This document shows positions 43,338-50,964 of a DNA stretch of 64,000 nt, piece by piece. Both the position numbers and the translations under genes were made by a program. Numbering within the stretch: position 1 is the first letter of the stretch; each line of letters begins with the position of its first letter. The DNA comes from Pseudomonas ovata (lineage in GTDB: Bacteria > Pseudomonadota > Gammaproteobacteria > Pseudomonadales > Pseudomonadaceae), in assembly GCF_003131185.1 (NCBI RefSeq), contig NZ_QFFU01000009.1, positions 1-64,000 on the forward strand, written 5' to 3'. Under the pieces are notes generated by a model, which ran no database searches, had not been told where the DNA came from, and saw only the letters and a program-made list of their open reading frames with translations.

Positions 43338-44921
43338 ATGCCGGACAACCTGATCGAAATTCGCAACCTGAACATCGCCTTCCAGGGCCAGCAAGTGGTC
43401 AATGACCTGAGCCTGGACGTGCGTGCCGGCGAGTGCCTGGCATTGGTGGGCGAGTCCGGCTCGGGCAAGTCGGTCACGGCGCACTCGATCCTGCAATTGC
43501 TGCCGCAGACCGGCACGACCTGCACCGGTAGCATCACCTGGCGCGGCCAGCAATTACTGGGCGCCGACGCCAGCACCCTACGCCAGCTGCGTGGCAACCG
43601 CATCGCGATGATTTTTCAAGAGCCGATGACCTCGCTCAACCCGCTGCACACCGTGTCCCGGCAGATCGGCGAAACCCTGCTGCTGCACCGCGGCATCAGT
43701 GGACGCCAGGCTGAGCAGCGGATTCTGGAGCTGCTCGACCTGGTGGGCATTCAGCAGCCGCACAAGCGCCTCAAGGCGTATCCGCATGAGCTGTCTGGCG
43801 GTCAGCGCCAGCGGGTGATGATCGCCATGGCACTGGCCTGCGAGCCGGAACTGCTGATCGCCGACGAGCCCACCACAGCGCTGGATGTCACCGTGCAGCG
43901 CAAGATCCTGCGCCTGCTCAAGGACCTGCAGCAACGCCTGAACATGTCATTGCTGCTGATCAGCCACGACCTGAACCTGGTCCACAGCGTGGCGCAGCGG
44001 GTGTGTGTGATGCGCGCCGGCCAGATTGTCGAGCACAGCGATTGCCAGAGTCTGTTCAGGAACCCGCAGCACCCCTACAGCCGTCTGCTGCTCGATGCCG
44101 AGCCGGCCGGGCTGCCCGTACCTCGCGCCCCCCGGGAAAAACTCCTGCAGGTCGACAACCTGCGGGTCTGGTTCTCCCTCACCGGCGGCCTGCTGCGTCG
44201 TCACAGCGAATACCTCAAGGCGGTCGACGACATCAGCCTGAGCATCGAGCGCGGCAAGACGCTGGGCATTGTCGGTGAATCAGGTTCGGGCAAGTCGACC
44301 CTGGGCCAGGCCATCCTGCGCCTGCTGGACTCCACCGGCACGATCCGCTTTCGCGGCCAGTCGCTGGACGGCCTGAGTCCGCGACAGATGCGCCCGTGGC
44401 GCAAGGAAATGCAGGTGGTGTTTCAGGACCCTTATGGCAGTCTCAGCCCGCGCATGTCGGTGGCGCAGATCATCGCCGAGGGCCTGGAAGTGCACAGCCA
44501 GCTGGACGCTCGCCAATGTGACGAGCAGGTGATCCAGGCCCTGGAAGAAGTAGGCCTGGACCCACAGAGCCGGCACCGTTACCCGCACGAGTTTTCCGGT
44601 GGCCAGCGCCAGCGCATCGCCATTGCCCGGGCGCTGGTGCTCAAGCCGGCGTTCATCCTGCTCGACGAACCGACCTCGGCATTGGATCGTACTGTCCAGA
44701 AGCAGGTGGTCAGCCTGTTGCGCACGCTGCAGGAAAAGCACGACCTGACCTACCTGTTCATCAGCCACGACCTCGCTGTCGTGCGCGCCCTGGCCCACGA
44801 CGTGATCGTGGTCAAGGACGGCAAGGTGGTCGAACGCGGCAGCAGCGAGGCGGTGTTCGACGCGCCGCAACACCCTTACACCCGCGAACTGCTGGCGGCG
44901 GCGCACCCCGGGCAGGCCTGA
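43338..44921 (+). CDS. yejF: Peptide ABC transporter, double ATPase YejF
   Basis: The 527-residue protein has two ATP-binding domains in one chain. Domain 1 has Walker [11 protein letters not shown], signature [16 protein letters not shown] and [11 protein letters not shown]. Domain 2 has [26 protein letters not shown] and [11 protein letters not shown]. The oligopeptide-transporter C-terminal signal is present after each domain ([25 protein letters not shown]). It begins 14 bases after yejE. Confidence 0.95.
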   Translation: MPDNLIEIRNLNIAFQGQQVVNDLSLDVRAGECLALVGESGSGKSVTAHSILQLLPQTGTTCTGSITWRGQQLLGADASTLRQLRGNRIAMIFQEPMTSLNPLHTVSRQIGETLLLHRGISGRQAEQRILELLDLVGIQQPHKRLKAYPHELSGGQRQRVMIAMALACEPELLIADEPTTALDVTVQRKILRLLKDLQQRLNMSLLLISHDLNLVHSVAQRVCVMRAGQIVEHSDCQSLFRNPQHPYSRLLLDAEPAGLPVPRAPREKLLQVDNLRVWFSLTGGLLRRHSEYLKAVDDISLSIERGKTLGIVGESGSGKSTLGQAILRLLDSTGTIRFRGQSLDGLSPRQMRPWRKEMQVVFQDPYGSLSPRMSVAQIIAEGLEVHSQLDARQCDEQVIQALEEVGLDPQSRHRYPHEFSGGQRQRIAIARALVLKPAFILLDEPTSALDRTVQKQVVSLLRTLQEKHDLTYLFISHDLAVVRALAHDVIVVKDGKVVERGSSEAVFDAPQHPYTRELLAAAHPGQA

Positions 44922-44938
44922 AGGCACACGCGCCCTGT

Positions 44939-46120
44939 TCAGGACTGAGTGGTTGGCTCTTTGTCGCTGTCGTCTTCAACCAGTCCCCATTGGGCCATGT
45001 TCGGGCTATTGATGCCGACCGGCGCGGCAGGCGCCTCGCTGGGGCCGGCCACCACCTTGCCTTCGCCGTGCAGCTTCAGGCGCAGGCGCACATTGTTTTT
45101 CGAGTCGGCATGCTTGATGGCCTCCTCCTCGCTGATGGCGCCCTCGATGACCAGATTGAACAACGCGCTGTCGAACGTCTGCATCCCCAGGTTGGCGGAT
45201 TTTTCCATGATGTCCTTGAGGCCGGTCAGCTCGTTGCGCTGGATCAGGTCACGAATGGTCGGCGAGCCCATCATCACCTCGACCGCCGCGCGGCGCTTGC
45301 CATCGGGGGTGCGGACCAGGCGCTGCGAGACAAACGCCTTGAGGTTGTTGCCCAGGTCGTGCAGCAACTGGGCACGGCGCTCTTCAGGGAAGAAATTGAT
45401 GATGCGATCCAGCGCCTGGTTGGCGTTATTGGCATGCAGGGTTGAAATCGCCAAGTGCCCGGTGTCGGCAAAGGCCAGCGCGTGTTCCATCGTTTCGCGG
45501 TCGCGAATCTCACCGATGAGGATCACGTCCGGCGCCTGACGCAGGGTGTTCTTCAACGCCGCATGAAAACTGCGGGTGTCGACCCCGACTTCACGTTGGT
45601 TGATGATCGATTTCTTGTGCCGGTGGATGAACTCCACCGGGTCTTCGATAGTGATGATATGGCCACTGGCATTGCGGTTACGGTAGTCGATCAACGCTGC
45701 CAGCGATGTGGACTTGCCGGAGCCGGTGGCCCCCACGAACAGCACCAGGCCATGCTTTTCCATGACCACATCCAGCAGCACCGGTGGCAGGTGCAGGTCT
45801 TCGAAGCGCGGGATGTCCAGCTTGATGTTGCGCGCCACGATCGAGACTTCGTTGCGCTGTTTGAAGATATTGATCCGGAAACGCCCGATCCCGGCCAGTG
45901 AAACAGCCAGGTTCATCTCCAGCTCATGCTCGAACACACGGCGCTGCTCTTCATCCATGATCGACTCGGCCACCCTGCCCACATCACCGGGCTTGAGTGT
46001 CTCGGTGCCCAGCGGCTTGAGTACGCCATTGAACTTGGCACAGGGCGGTGCGCCAGTGGAAAGGTACAGGTCCGAGCCATCCTGGGTGGCCAGGGTCTTG
46101 AGTAACGCCGGAAAATCCAT
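44939..46120 (-). CDS. pilU: PilT/PilU-family type IV pilus retraction ATPase (PilU-like)
   Basis: The 393-residue ATPase has a Walker A GATGSGKST near residue 132, Asp box IITIEDPVEFIH, Walker B VILIGEIRDRETM and His box GHLAISTLHANNA, the order of PilT-class retraction motors. It has a long acidic C-terminal tail (GLVEDDSDKEPTTQ), a feature of PilU rather than PilT. The usual pilT neighbour is absent here. The start MDFPALLKTLATQDGSD at 46120 fits the family; a GTG at 46129 is also open. It stands alone and convergent to yejF. Confidence 0.85.
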   Translation of the reverse strand: MDFPALLKTLATQDGSDLYLSTGAPPCAKFNGVLKPLGTETLKPGDVGRVAESIMDEEQRRVFEHELEMNLAVSLAGIGRFRINIFKQRNEVSIVARNIKLDIPRFEDLHLPPVLLDVVMEKHGLVLFVGATGSGKSTSLAALIDYRNRNASGHIITIEDPVEFIHRHKKSIINQREVGVDTRSFHAALKNTLRQAPDVILIGEIRDRETMEHALAFADTGHLAISTLHANNANQALDRIINFFPEERRAQLLHDLGNNLKAFVSQRLVRTPDGKRRAAVEVMMGSPTIRDLIQRNELTGLKDIMEKSANLGMQTFDSALFNLVIEGAISEEEAIKHADSKNNVRLRLKLHGEGKVVAGPSEAPAAPVGINSPNMAQWGLVEDDSDKEPTTQS

Positions 46121-46229
46121 ATTCGACACCGCACACTTGAAAAGGTAGAGACGGCCAGGGCGGCCGATGCATCATTGAGCGTAGATGACAGGCATAATGG
46201 CAGCCTTTTGCGACAGGTAACATCGCGAC

Positions 46230-46505
46230 ATGAAAGCCCAAGCCCGCCATATCCTGGTCAAGACCGCCGAAGAAGCCGAGCGTCTCAAGCAGCGCATCGC
46301 CAAGGGCGAAGCCTTCGATGAACTGGCCAGAAAACACTCGACCTGCCCGTCCGGCAAACGTGGCGGCGACCTGGGCGAAGTCCGCCCTGGCCAGATGGTC
46401 CACGCCATCGACCAGGTGATCTTCAAGAAACCGTTACGCACCGTGCACGGGCCGGTCAAGAGCAAGTTCGGCTATCACCTGGTCCAGGTGTTCTATCGCG
46501 ATTAG
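46230..46505 (+). CDS. PpiC-type parvulin peptidyl-prolyl isomerase (copy 2)
   Basis: The 91-residue parvulin reads KAQARHILVKTAEEAERLKQRIAKGEAFDELARKHSTCPSGKRGGDLGEVRPGQMV and ends KSKFGYHLVQVFYRD. It is homologous along its whole length to the copy at 38946-39227 but more basic, with GEVRPG for GSFGPG. It has no signal peptide. The first ATG at 46230 is used. It is divergent from the PilU-like gene. Confidence 0.95.
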   Translation: MKAQARHILVKTAEEAERLKQRIAKGEAFDELARKHSTCPSGKRGGDLGEVRPGQMVHAIDQVIFKKPLRTVHGPVKSKFGYHLVQVFYRD

Positions 46506-46849
46506 AGGCAAGTGGCGACTGAAGCACTTCTCAGCCTTACCTGGTCGCCGCCGTCTGGCGCATAGAAGCGAACTTCGCTGCCGCCCCCCTGGTGCAGGAC
46601 ATCGGCAAAGTAGCGTGACTGGGTGGTAAACACCGTAAAGCCACCGTTGTCGAGCGGGTCCAGAAAGACATCAGCCGTGTCACCGAACATCCGGGTGTCC
46701 TGCCAGGACACCTGGATGCACTGCGCCACTTCAGCGCTGGTCTTCTGGCTGGCCAGCGTCTTGAGGGGCCCGCCAGAGCGGGCCGAGTTCGACGGCGCCG
46801 CGCACCCTGCCATCAGGGCTGCACACGCGAACACAATTGCACATTTCAT
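46502..46849 (-). CDS. Small predicted lipoprotein, unknown
   Basis: The 115-residue precursor has a lipoprotein signal peptide (MKCAIVFACAALMAGCAAP, lipobox LMAGC). The mature part, VAQCIQVSWQDTRMFGDTADVFLDPLDNGGFTVFTTQSRYFADVL, is seen in small Pseudomonas lipoproteins of unknown function, and two cysteines lie in the mature chain. The stop overlaps the end of the parvulin gene on the other strand by four bases. Confidence 0.8.
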   Translation of the reverse strand: MKCAIVFACAALMAGCAAPSNSARSGGPLKTLASQKTSAEVAQCIQVSWQDTRMFGDTADVFLDPLDNGGFTVFTTQSRYFADVLHQGGGSEVRFYAPDGGDQVRLRSASVATCL

Positions 46850-46899
46850 GACCGGCCCTTTTCCCTGAAAAAGGCCGAGTCTATCACTGCAGCGGGCTT

Positions 46900-47343
46900 T
46901 CAGCCTTCGGCCAGTTGCTCCTTGAACTCTTTCAGGTACTGGCTGGCCAAGGCGTCTTTCTGCTTTTCATCGAGCAGCTTGCCTGCGCTCTGGAAGAACT
47001 TCTGTTCTTCTTCCTTCAGGTGATGATGAACCTTGTGGCTCAGCTTTTTGGCCGTCACCAGCCAGCTCGGGCTGGACATGTCGGTGGCATCGAGTTCCTC
47101 CATCAACTCATCCATTTCGTGATGCTCGGCAATGGCATGGCGACTCAGGTCAATGCCATTGTCGTGCTCCATCAGCGGGATGTAGAAGTGTCGCTCTTCG
47201 GCCGTTTCGTGGGCTTGCAGTTCGTCCTTGAGCAGCCGATAGGCTTCGGCGCGCGCTTCGCTGGCACCGTGGGTCTGAATCAGGGCATCGGCATAGCCGC
47301 GCTGGCGATCATGGCTTTCACGAAGGGCTTCGAAAATATTCAC
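46900..47343 (-). CDS. Hemerythrin-domain protein
   Basis: The 147-residue all-helical protein has well-spaced metal ligands: H in LRESHDRQRG, HETAEERHFYIPLMEH, AIAEHHEMDELMEEL and KVHHHLKEEEQKFF. These fit a di-iron hemerythrin-like bundle of the DUF-type cation-binding family. The start is a GTG at 47343, chosen because GGGAGA lies eight bases upstream and the family begins NIFEALRESH. Longer frames run under the riboswitch of the divergent gene. Oxygen, nitric oxide or iron sensing is typical for relatives; the role here is unknown. Confidence 0.88.
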   Translation of the reverse strand: MNIFEALRESHDRQRGYADALIQTHGASEARAEAYRLLKDELQAHETAEERHFYIPLMEHDNGIDLSRHAIAEHHEMDELMEELDATDMSSPSWLVTAKKLSHKVHHHLKEEEQKFFQSAGKLLDEKQKDALASQYLKEFKEQLAEG

Positions 47344-47509
47344 GATAAATCTCCCGGTAGACAGACTTGGCCCGATGCAGGCCCTGAAACCTAGACCCAC
47401 AAGCGAGACGGGCAGTTCCAAAGATCGTGTGCAGGCCAGCGACCTGCCTGCTCGCGGTTTCCAGCCGGTCATCACGACGATAGACTGGCGGACCTTGAGG
47501 ACGGCCTCA

Positions 47510-47542
47510 CCCACGACGGGACAATACGCCGGGACGACCCGG
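47510..47542 (+). ncRNA. Probable guanidine-II (mini-ykkC) riboswitch
   Basis: CCGGG-ACGA-CCCGG (47529-47542) is a perfect hairpin with the ACGA tetraloop that defines the guanidine-II class. Just upstream CCC-ACGAC-GGG (47510-47520) can form the companion hairpin with the same ACGA core. They end 27 bases before the guanidinium exporter gene, exactly where this riboswitch class sits, and a G-rich ribosome site (GGGGGAG) follows. The first stem is only three pairs with an extra C, so it is imperfect. Confidence 0.75.
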
Positions 47543-47569
47543 TTCTTGATTGATCAGGGGGAGCCGATC

Positions 47570-47884
47570 ATGGCCTGGATCTATCTGATGTTTGCAGGGG
47601 TACTGGAAGTGGTCTGGGCCTTGGCCATGAAACAGTCCGAAGGCTTCAGCCGCCCCACCCCGACGGTGATCACACTGGTCGCCATGATCGCCAGCTTCGC
47701 CCTGCTGTCGATCGCCATGAAAAGCCTGCCGCTAGGCACCGCCTACACCATCTGGACCGGCATCGGGGCCGTAGGCGCCTTTGTGGTCGGCGTCAGTGTG
47801 CTGGGCGAGCCACTGACGCTCATGCGCGTGCTGGCGGCGGTGCTGATTGTCAGTGGACTGGTGCTGATGAAGATGGCTTCCTGA
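47570..47884 (+). CDS. gdx: Small multidrug-resistance family guanidinium exporter (SugE/Gdx)
   Basis: The 104-residue inner-membrane protein has four helices. MAWIYLMFAGVLEVVWALAMKQSEGF carries the essential Glu in the first helix, and SLPLGTAYTIWTGIGAVGAFVVG is the SMR signature of the SugE/Gdx subgroup rather than EmrE. Gdx proteins export guanidinium with protons, and the guanidine-II hairpins upstream support this over general quaternary-amine efflux. The ATG at 47570 has GGGGGAG upstream. Confidence 0.9.
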   Translation: MAWIYLMFAGVLEVVWALAMKQSEGFSRPTPTVITLVAMIASFALLSIAMKSLPLGTAYTIWTGIGAVGAFVVGVSVLGEPLTLMRVLAAVLIVSGLVLMKMAS

Positions 47885-48031
47885 CGCCGATGATGTGCAA
47901 GCGGTGTGATCACCAGGCCTCTGGAGACCGACTCGACCGCCTGGAACCTGCCCTGAAATAAAAAATGAATTACTGCCTCAGCCCGCCACCCCAGTAACAG
48001 GTACAGCGAACGATCTGGCGAGGTAACAGCA

Positions 48032-48166
48032 ATGACTATCGAAGCAGAGACTCTTGTGCAACTGACTGAAGCGCTGCAAAAACGCGGGCTGAAACGGATC
48101 GCGGACATTACCTTCATCCGCGCGCCCTACCGACACGCTCATCGCTGGATCTGCAGCGTGGAGTAA
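48032..48166 (+). CDS. Small basic protein (44 residues), unknown
   Basis: The frame MTIEAETLVQLTEALQKRGL continues to RAPYRHAHRWICSVE and is supported by GAGG nine bases before the ATG and a strong terminator ten bases after the stop. It has an amphipathic helical start and a His/Arg-rich end with one Cys. No family is recognised. It would be missed by length cut-offs. Confidence 0.6.
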   Translation: MTIEAETLVQLTEALQKRGLKRIADITFIRAPYRHAHRWICSVE

Positions 48167-48175
48167 GGTGCCTTT

Positions 48176-48215
48176 GCCGGTGCCTGGCGGGATGGCCAGG
48201 CACCGGCTTCTTTTA
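48176..48215 (+). terminator. Terminator after the 44-residue gene
   Basis: GCCGGTGCCTGG (48176-48187) pairs exactly with CCAGGCACCGGC (48196-48207), followed by TTCTTTTA. Confidence 0.9.
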
Positions 48216-48537
48216 TCGGCATCACGATCACAGGGTCATCACTGGCGATCAAACCGTCGCAGGCCGGACTATTTAAATCCAGGCCAACAGACTCACGCCT
48301 TACTTGTTTGAGGAGGCGTGTGAAGCGGGTTGACCTGAATGCTGTCACCCCCAGAAGAGCACCTTCGCAGCCAGGCAACACAATTAAATGACGCCACAAA
48401 CACGTCGGGCATAAACCGGGAATTTATTAGTTTATTGTCTTACAACTTTTATCAGGCTGGCGTATACAGGCCTCTATAAAGGACCTCGATACGGACTATT
48501 ACGGATCTGCAGACTCCCTCATCCAAGGCGACACGCC
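48216..48537. other. Intergenic, no gene seen
   Basis: About 320 bases hold no convincing frame with a ribosome site. The A/T-rich second half (TTTATTAGTTTATTGTCTTAC) may hold the promoter of the small gene at 48538. Confidence 0.5.
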
Positions 48538-48741
48538 ATGCTGGAAACCCTTTACACCATCAAGCGCGACCTTGAAGAAGCGGCCGAGCACCTGGAAAGC
48601 CTGTCGGTGACCATGAATGGCCATTTCACCTTTCTCAACCAGCGCGGCGGCCATGTCGATGGTGTGGATGTCACAGGCCACATTGCCTCGCTCAATGCCT
48701 CGGTACAACGATTGCGCACTGTCGCCTCAACGATCGAGTGA
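48538..48741 (+). CDS. Small helical protein (67 residues), unknown
   Basis: MLETLYTIKRDLEEAAEHLE starts a charged amphipathic helix, and HIASLNASVQRLRTVASTIE makes a second helix. The ATG at 48538 has AAGGCGA upstream. An imperfect hairpin (GGCCCCTGCA / TGCAGGGCC) follows the stop. No family is recognised; the helical hairpin suggests a small cytoplasmic partner protein. Coding appearance is good. Confidence 0.6.
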   Translation: MLETLYTIKRDLEEAAEHLESLSVTMNGHFTFLNQRGGHVDGVDVTGHIASLNASVQRLRTVASTIE

Positions 48742-48783
48742 GACGGCCCCTGCACGTTTTAATGCAGGGCCGCCCCGATACGC

Positions 48784-48915
48784 TTAACAAGCGCCTGGTG
48801 GAATGCCATCCTTGTTGAAGTCTTTCAGGCGCTCTTTTTCTTCCGGGGTCGAATGCGCCGGGATGTCTTCCCTGTTCTGCTTCTGCTCTTGTTCACTTTT
48901 CTTTTCTTCGGTCAT
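48784..48915 (-). CDS. Small charged protein (43 residues), unknown
   Basis: MTEEKKSEQEQKQNREDIPA continues to EKERLKDFNKDGIPPGAC. It is very rich in Lys, Glu and Gln and probably disordered. AAGGGA lies about eight bases before the ATG at 48915. The ending DFNKDGIPPG resembles short pseudomonad stress-related proteins, but no family name can be given with confidence. Confidence 0.6.
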   Translation of the reverse strand: MTEEKKSEQEQKQNREDIPAHSTPEEKERLKDFNKDGIPPGAC

Positions 48916-49033
48916 GGTCGTCGTCCCTTCTGATGAGTGCAGGCATTTGGCAGCCGTGCACGGCTACGGTTCAAAGCAATCATCATGGAAGGTGCGTCGA
49001 GCATGTATATCACTGCCTTCAAGCGAACCGGCA

Positions 49034-49267
49034 TCATCCCTTGCTGTGCTCGTCCGAAGTCGGCCCCTCGCCCGGGCGAATGCCGCGTGGCCCGGCCAGC
49101 CCCCAGACAATCAGACCGAGCACGGGGAACAGTAGAATCCCGATGATCCAGGCCGCTTTTGTCCCGGTGCTCTTCTGGCTGCGACAGATGCCGATGATTA
49201 CTACGACGTCGGCGATCAGGACTAGCAGCGTAAAGGGTAGCCATAACAGGCTGATAATTGCTTCCAT
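49034..49267 (-). CDS. Small inner-membrane protein of the PLDc_N type
   Basis: The 77-residue protein has two transmembrane helices (LLWLPFTLLVLIADVVVIIGI and AAWIIGILLFPVLGLIVWGLAGPRG), as in the phospholipase-D nuclease N-terminal (cardiolipin synthase N-terminal) family. It lacks any catalytic domain. The ATG at 49267 has GGAG nine bases upstream. Such proteins are common single-gene units; their function is unknown. Confidence 0.8.
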   Translation of the reverse strand: MEAIISLLWLPFTLLVLIADVVVIIGICRSQKSTGTKAAWIIGILLFPVLGLIVWGLAGPRGIRPGEGPTSDEHSKG

Positions 49268-49634
49268 GAGAAGTACTCCATCATTAATGATTACGGGTTA
49301 GCCCGTGCAGGCTTCAAAGGTTGAGTCATTGAGCATGAAAGGTTTGTTCCCACCGATTATCAGCCGTCGGCATGAACGGAGGCGTGCGTTAAAGTGACGC
49401 AGCTGTCTCACTGCACGGTCTCAAAGCATCCACTCCGATCGAACGTGCGCACGCGCCTTACTGTCTTGATAGGCAGCGCTCGATGTACATCCCTTCGGCA
49501 ATGGACCGGCATGATACGCCACGTTTCATACCCTCCACGGCGATACTGCAATCCATTGCGCGGCTCATTGTCATTGACCTGACAGGCAGGTATGTCAAAG
49601 TTTGACCCATCCATCACGGCCGCAAGGAGTACGC
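49268..49634. other. Intergenic, no gene seen
   Basis: About 370 bases between divergent genes have no frame with both a ribosome site and protein-like composition. Promoters for both neighbours must lie here; none is striking by eye. Confidence 0.45.
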
Positions 49635-49895
49635 ATGACAACGCCATCAGAAACCGAACTGGCACAACGGCTTGAGGTTGCAGAGCGAAAGCTGGATGCC
49701 GTCAACGACCTTCTGGTCCTCATGGCCGCGCACATGGCCCAACTCGACCCGAAGCGCGGTGAAGCCTTGTCCGCTCAGATGCGTGAGCTGTATGAAATGG
49801 ATAACGTCGCCTGGCCAGAAGAATTCCAGACGCTGGTTGCCAGGCTGGGCAGAGCCTTTGATGGCAGTGGGCTGGAGCTGGAATCCTTGCCTTGA
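49635..49895 (+). CDS. Small helical protein (86 residues), unknown
   Basis: The protein TTPSETELAQRLEVAERKLD continues through VNDLLVLMAAHMAQLDPKRGEALSAQMRELYEM. It is an acidic, helix-rich chain with coiled-coil-like spacing. AAGGAG lies six bases before the ATG at 49635, which decides the start over an in-frame ATG 33 bases earlier. A terminator follows 90 bases after the stop. No family is recognised. Confidence 0.65.
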   Translation: MTTPSETELAQRLEVAERKLDAVNDLLVLMAAHMAQLDPKRGEALSAQMRELYEMDNVAWPEEFQTLVARLGRAFDGSGLELESLP

Positions 49896-49985
49896 CGGGA
49901 TCGCACCTGTACCGCAGGTTCAACCTGTTGCCCGTACCTTTTTGAACCAGGCCTCAGGTGATTATTCGCCTCTGATGCTGTAACG

Positions 49986-50015
49986 AAAACGCCGACCTCA
50001 GCTGTCGGCGTTTTT
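49986..50015 (+). terminator. Terminator
   Basis: AAAACGCCGAC and GTCGGCGTTTTT form a nine-pair or longer stem with a T-tail, about 90 bases after the preceding small gene. Confidence 0.88.
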
Positions 50016-50185
50016 GCATCTCTCTATGTCAAAGATCGGACATCAAGGCCCTTCCTGTCACGAGCTGGAATAACGCAAACCAATAAACATTTTCGCAACA
50101 AATGTCCATGAGAGGATCAACCTGCCATTGACCGGCGCTGGGCCACAACCCTACGATCCTCGACATTTATCAGGGAGCGATAACC

Positions 50186-50545
50186 GTGTCCGGGTCCAGA
50201 ATCAATGTCCTGTTCCGTACGGCCGTCATGTGGTTGCTGTTCACCCTGTTCCTGCTCATTGGCCTGGCCTCGATGTTCAGCAGTTTGCTACTTGGGCCGT
50301 TCATGCTTGTCGCCGCCCTGGTTTTCGCCCCGCCCATCAATCGTCTGATCGAAAAGAGAACACACATCACGATCAAGGCACGCCACCGTGTGGCCATTGC
50401 GTTCGTCTGCACCGGTCTCTTTTTTTACACCATCAGCAAAATACAAGACATCAACGCGGAAAAACGGGCCGCTCAGCGAGTTATGGCTGAGCGGCAATCA
50501 CTGGCGCATCCTCCAGAAGGTAAACCGGGCGTACGTGACCGCTGA
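50186..50545 (+). CDS. Small membrane protein, probably frame-shortened
   Basis: The product is 119 residues with three hydrophobic segments (AVMWLLFTLFLLIGLASMF; LLGPFMLVAALVFAPPI; VAIAFVCTGLFFYTI). The start is GTG 50186 with GGGAG nine bases upstream. It stops soon after MAERQSLAHPPEG. From about 50515 another frame reads VNRAYVTADKDAILSEMHALVAKQDYAGAR, which looks like the lost C-terminal part. A one- or two-base indel near 50515 is likely. The integrase scar at 50750 lies just downstream. Confidence 0.6.
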   Translation: MSGSRINVLFRTAVMWLLFTLFLLIGLASMFSSLLLGPFMLVAALVFAPPINRLIEKRTHITIKARHRVAIAFVCTGLFFYTISKIQDINAEKRAAQRVMAERQSLAHPPEGKPGVRDR

Positions 50546-50749
50546 CAAGGACGCGATTCTTTCAGAGATGCATGCACTTGTTGCAAAACAGGACTACGCC
50601 GGTGCGAGGGGGAAATCAGCCTCACATCCATGCCTGCATTTTCCTGCCGTCCATGACACCCGAAGCACGGAAGCAGACCTCAAGCATGCGTGGGCGATAG
50701 CGACCAGCCCTGGCGGCGTTGGGCATCCCCTCTAGTCGGCCATATAACT

Positions 50750-50929
50750 GCAGTCATACGTATGCGACAATATGGTCAATGTCTGGTCTCCAACCCCGCA
50801 TTCATCGCCCAACAGCTTGGGCATAGCGTGCAGATGCTTCTTTCGACTTATGCACGATGGATCAACTCATCCAACGACTGGCAGGAGCTGCAAAAGCTCC
50901 AGATGGGTCCCAAATTGGTCCCAGGCTAA
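50750..50929 (+). pseudogene. Integrase remnant C (C-terminal end only)
   Basis: The frame reads VSNPAFIAQQLGHSVQMLLSTYARWINSSNDW and ends LQKLQMGPKLVPG. QLGHS and STYARW are the last catalytic His and Tyr regions of a phage tyrosine recombinase. All earlier domains are missing. It ends 35 bases before the ybiT start, so an element once integrated directly upstream of ybiT. Confidence 0.82.
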
Positions 50930-50964
50930 AATTTTAGATCGTAAGTTATTGATAGGTAAGGCAA

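Noticed and set aside
48139..48399. Minus-strand 86-codon frame
   Set aside because: It contains the strong terminator at 48176-48215 inside the frame and lacks a ribosome site.
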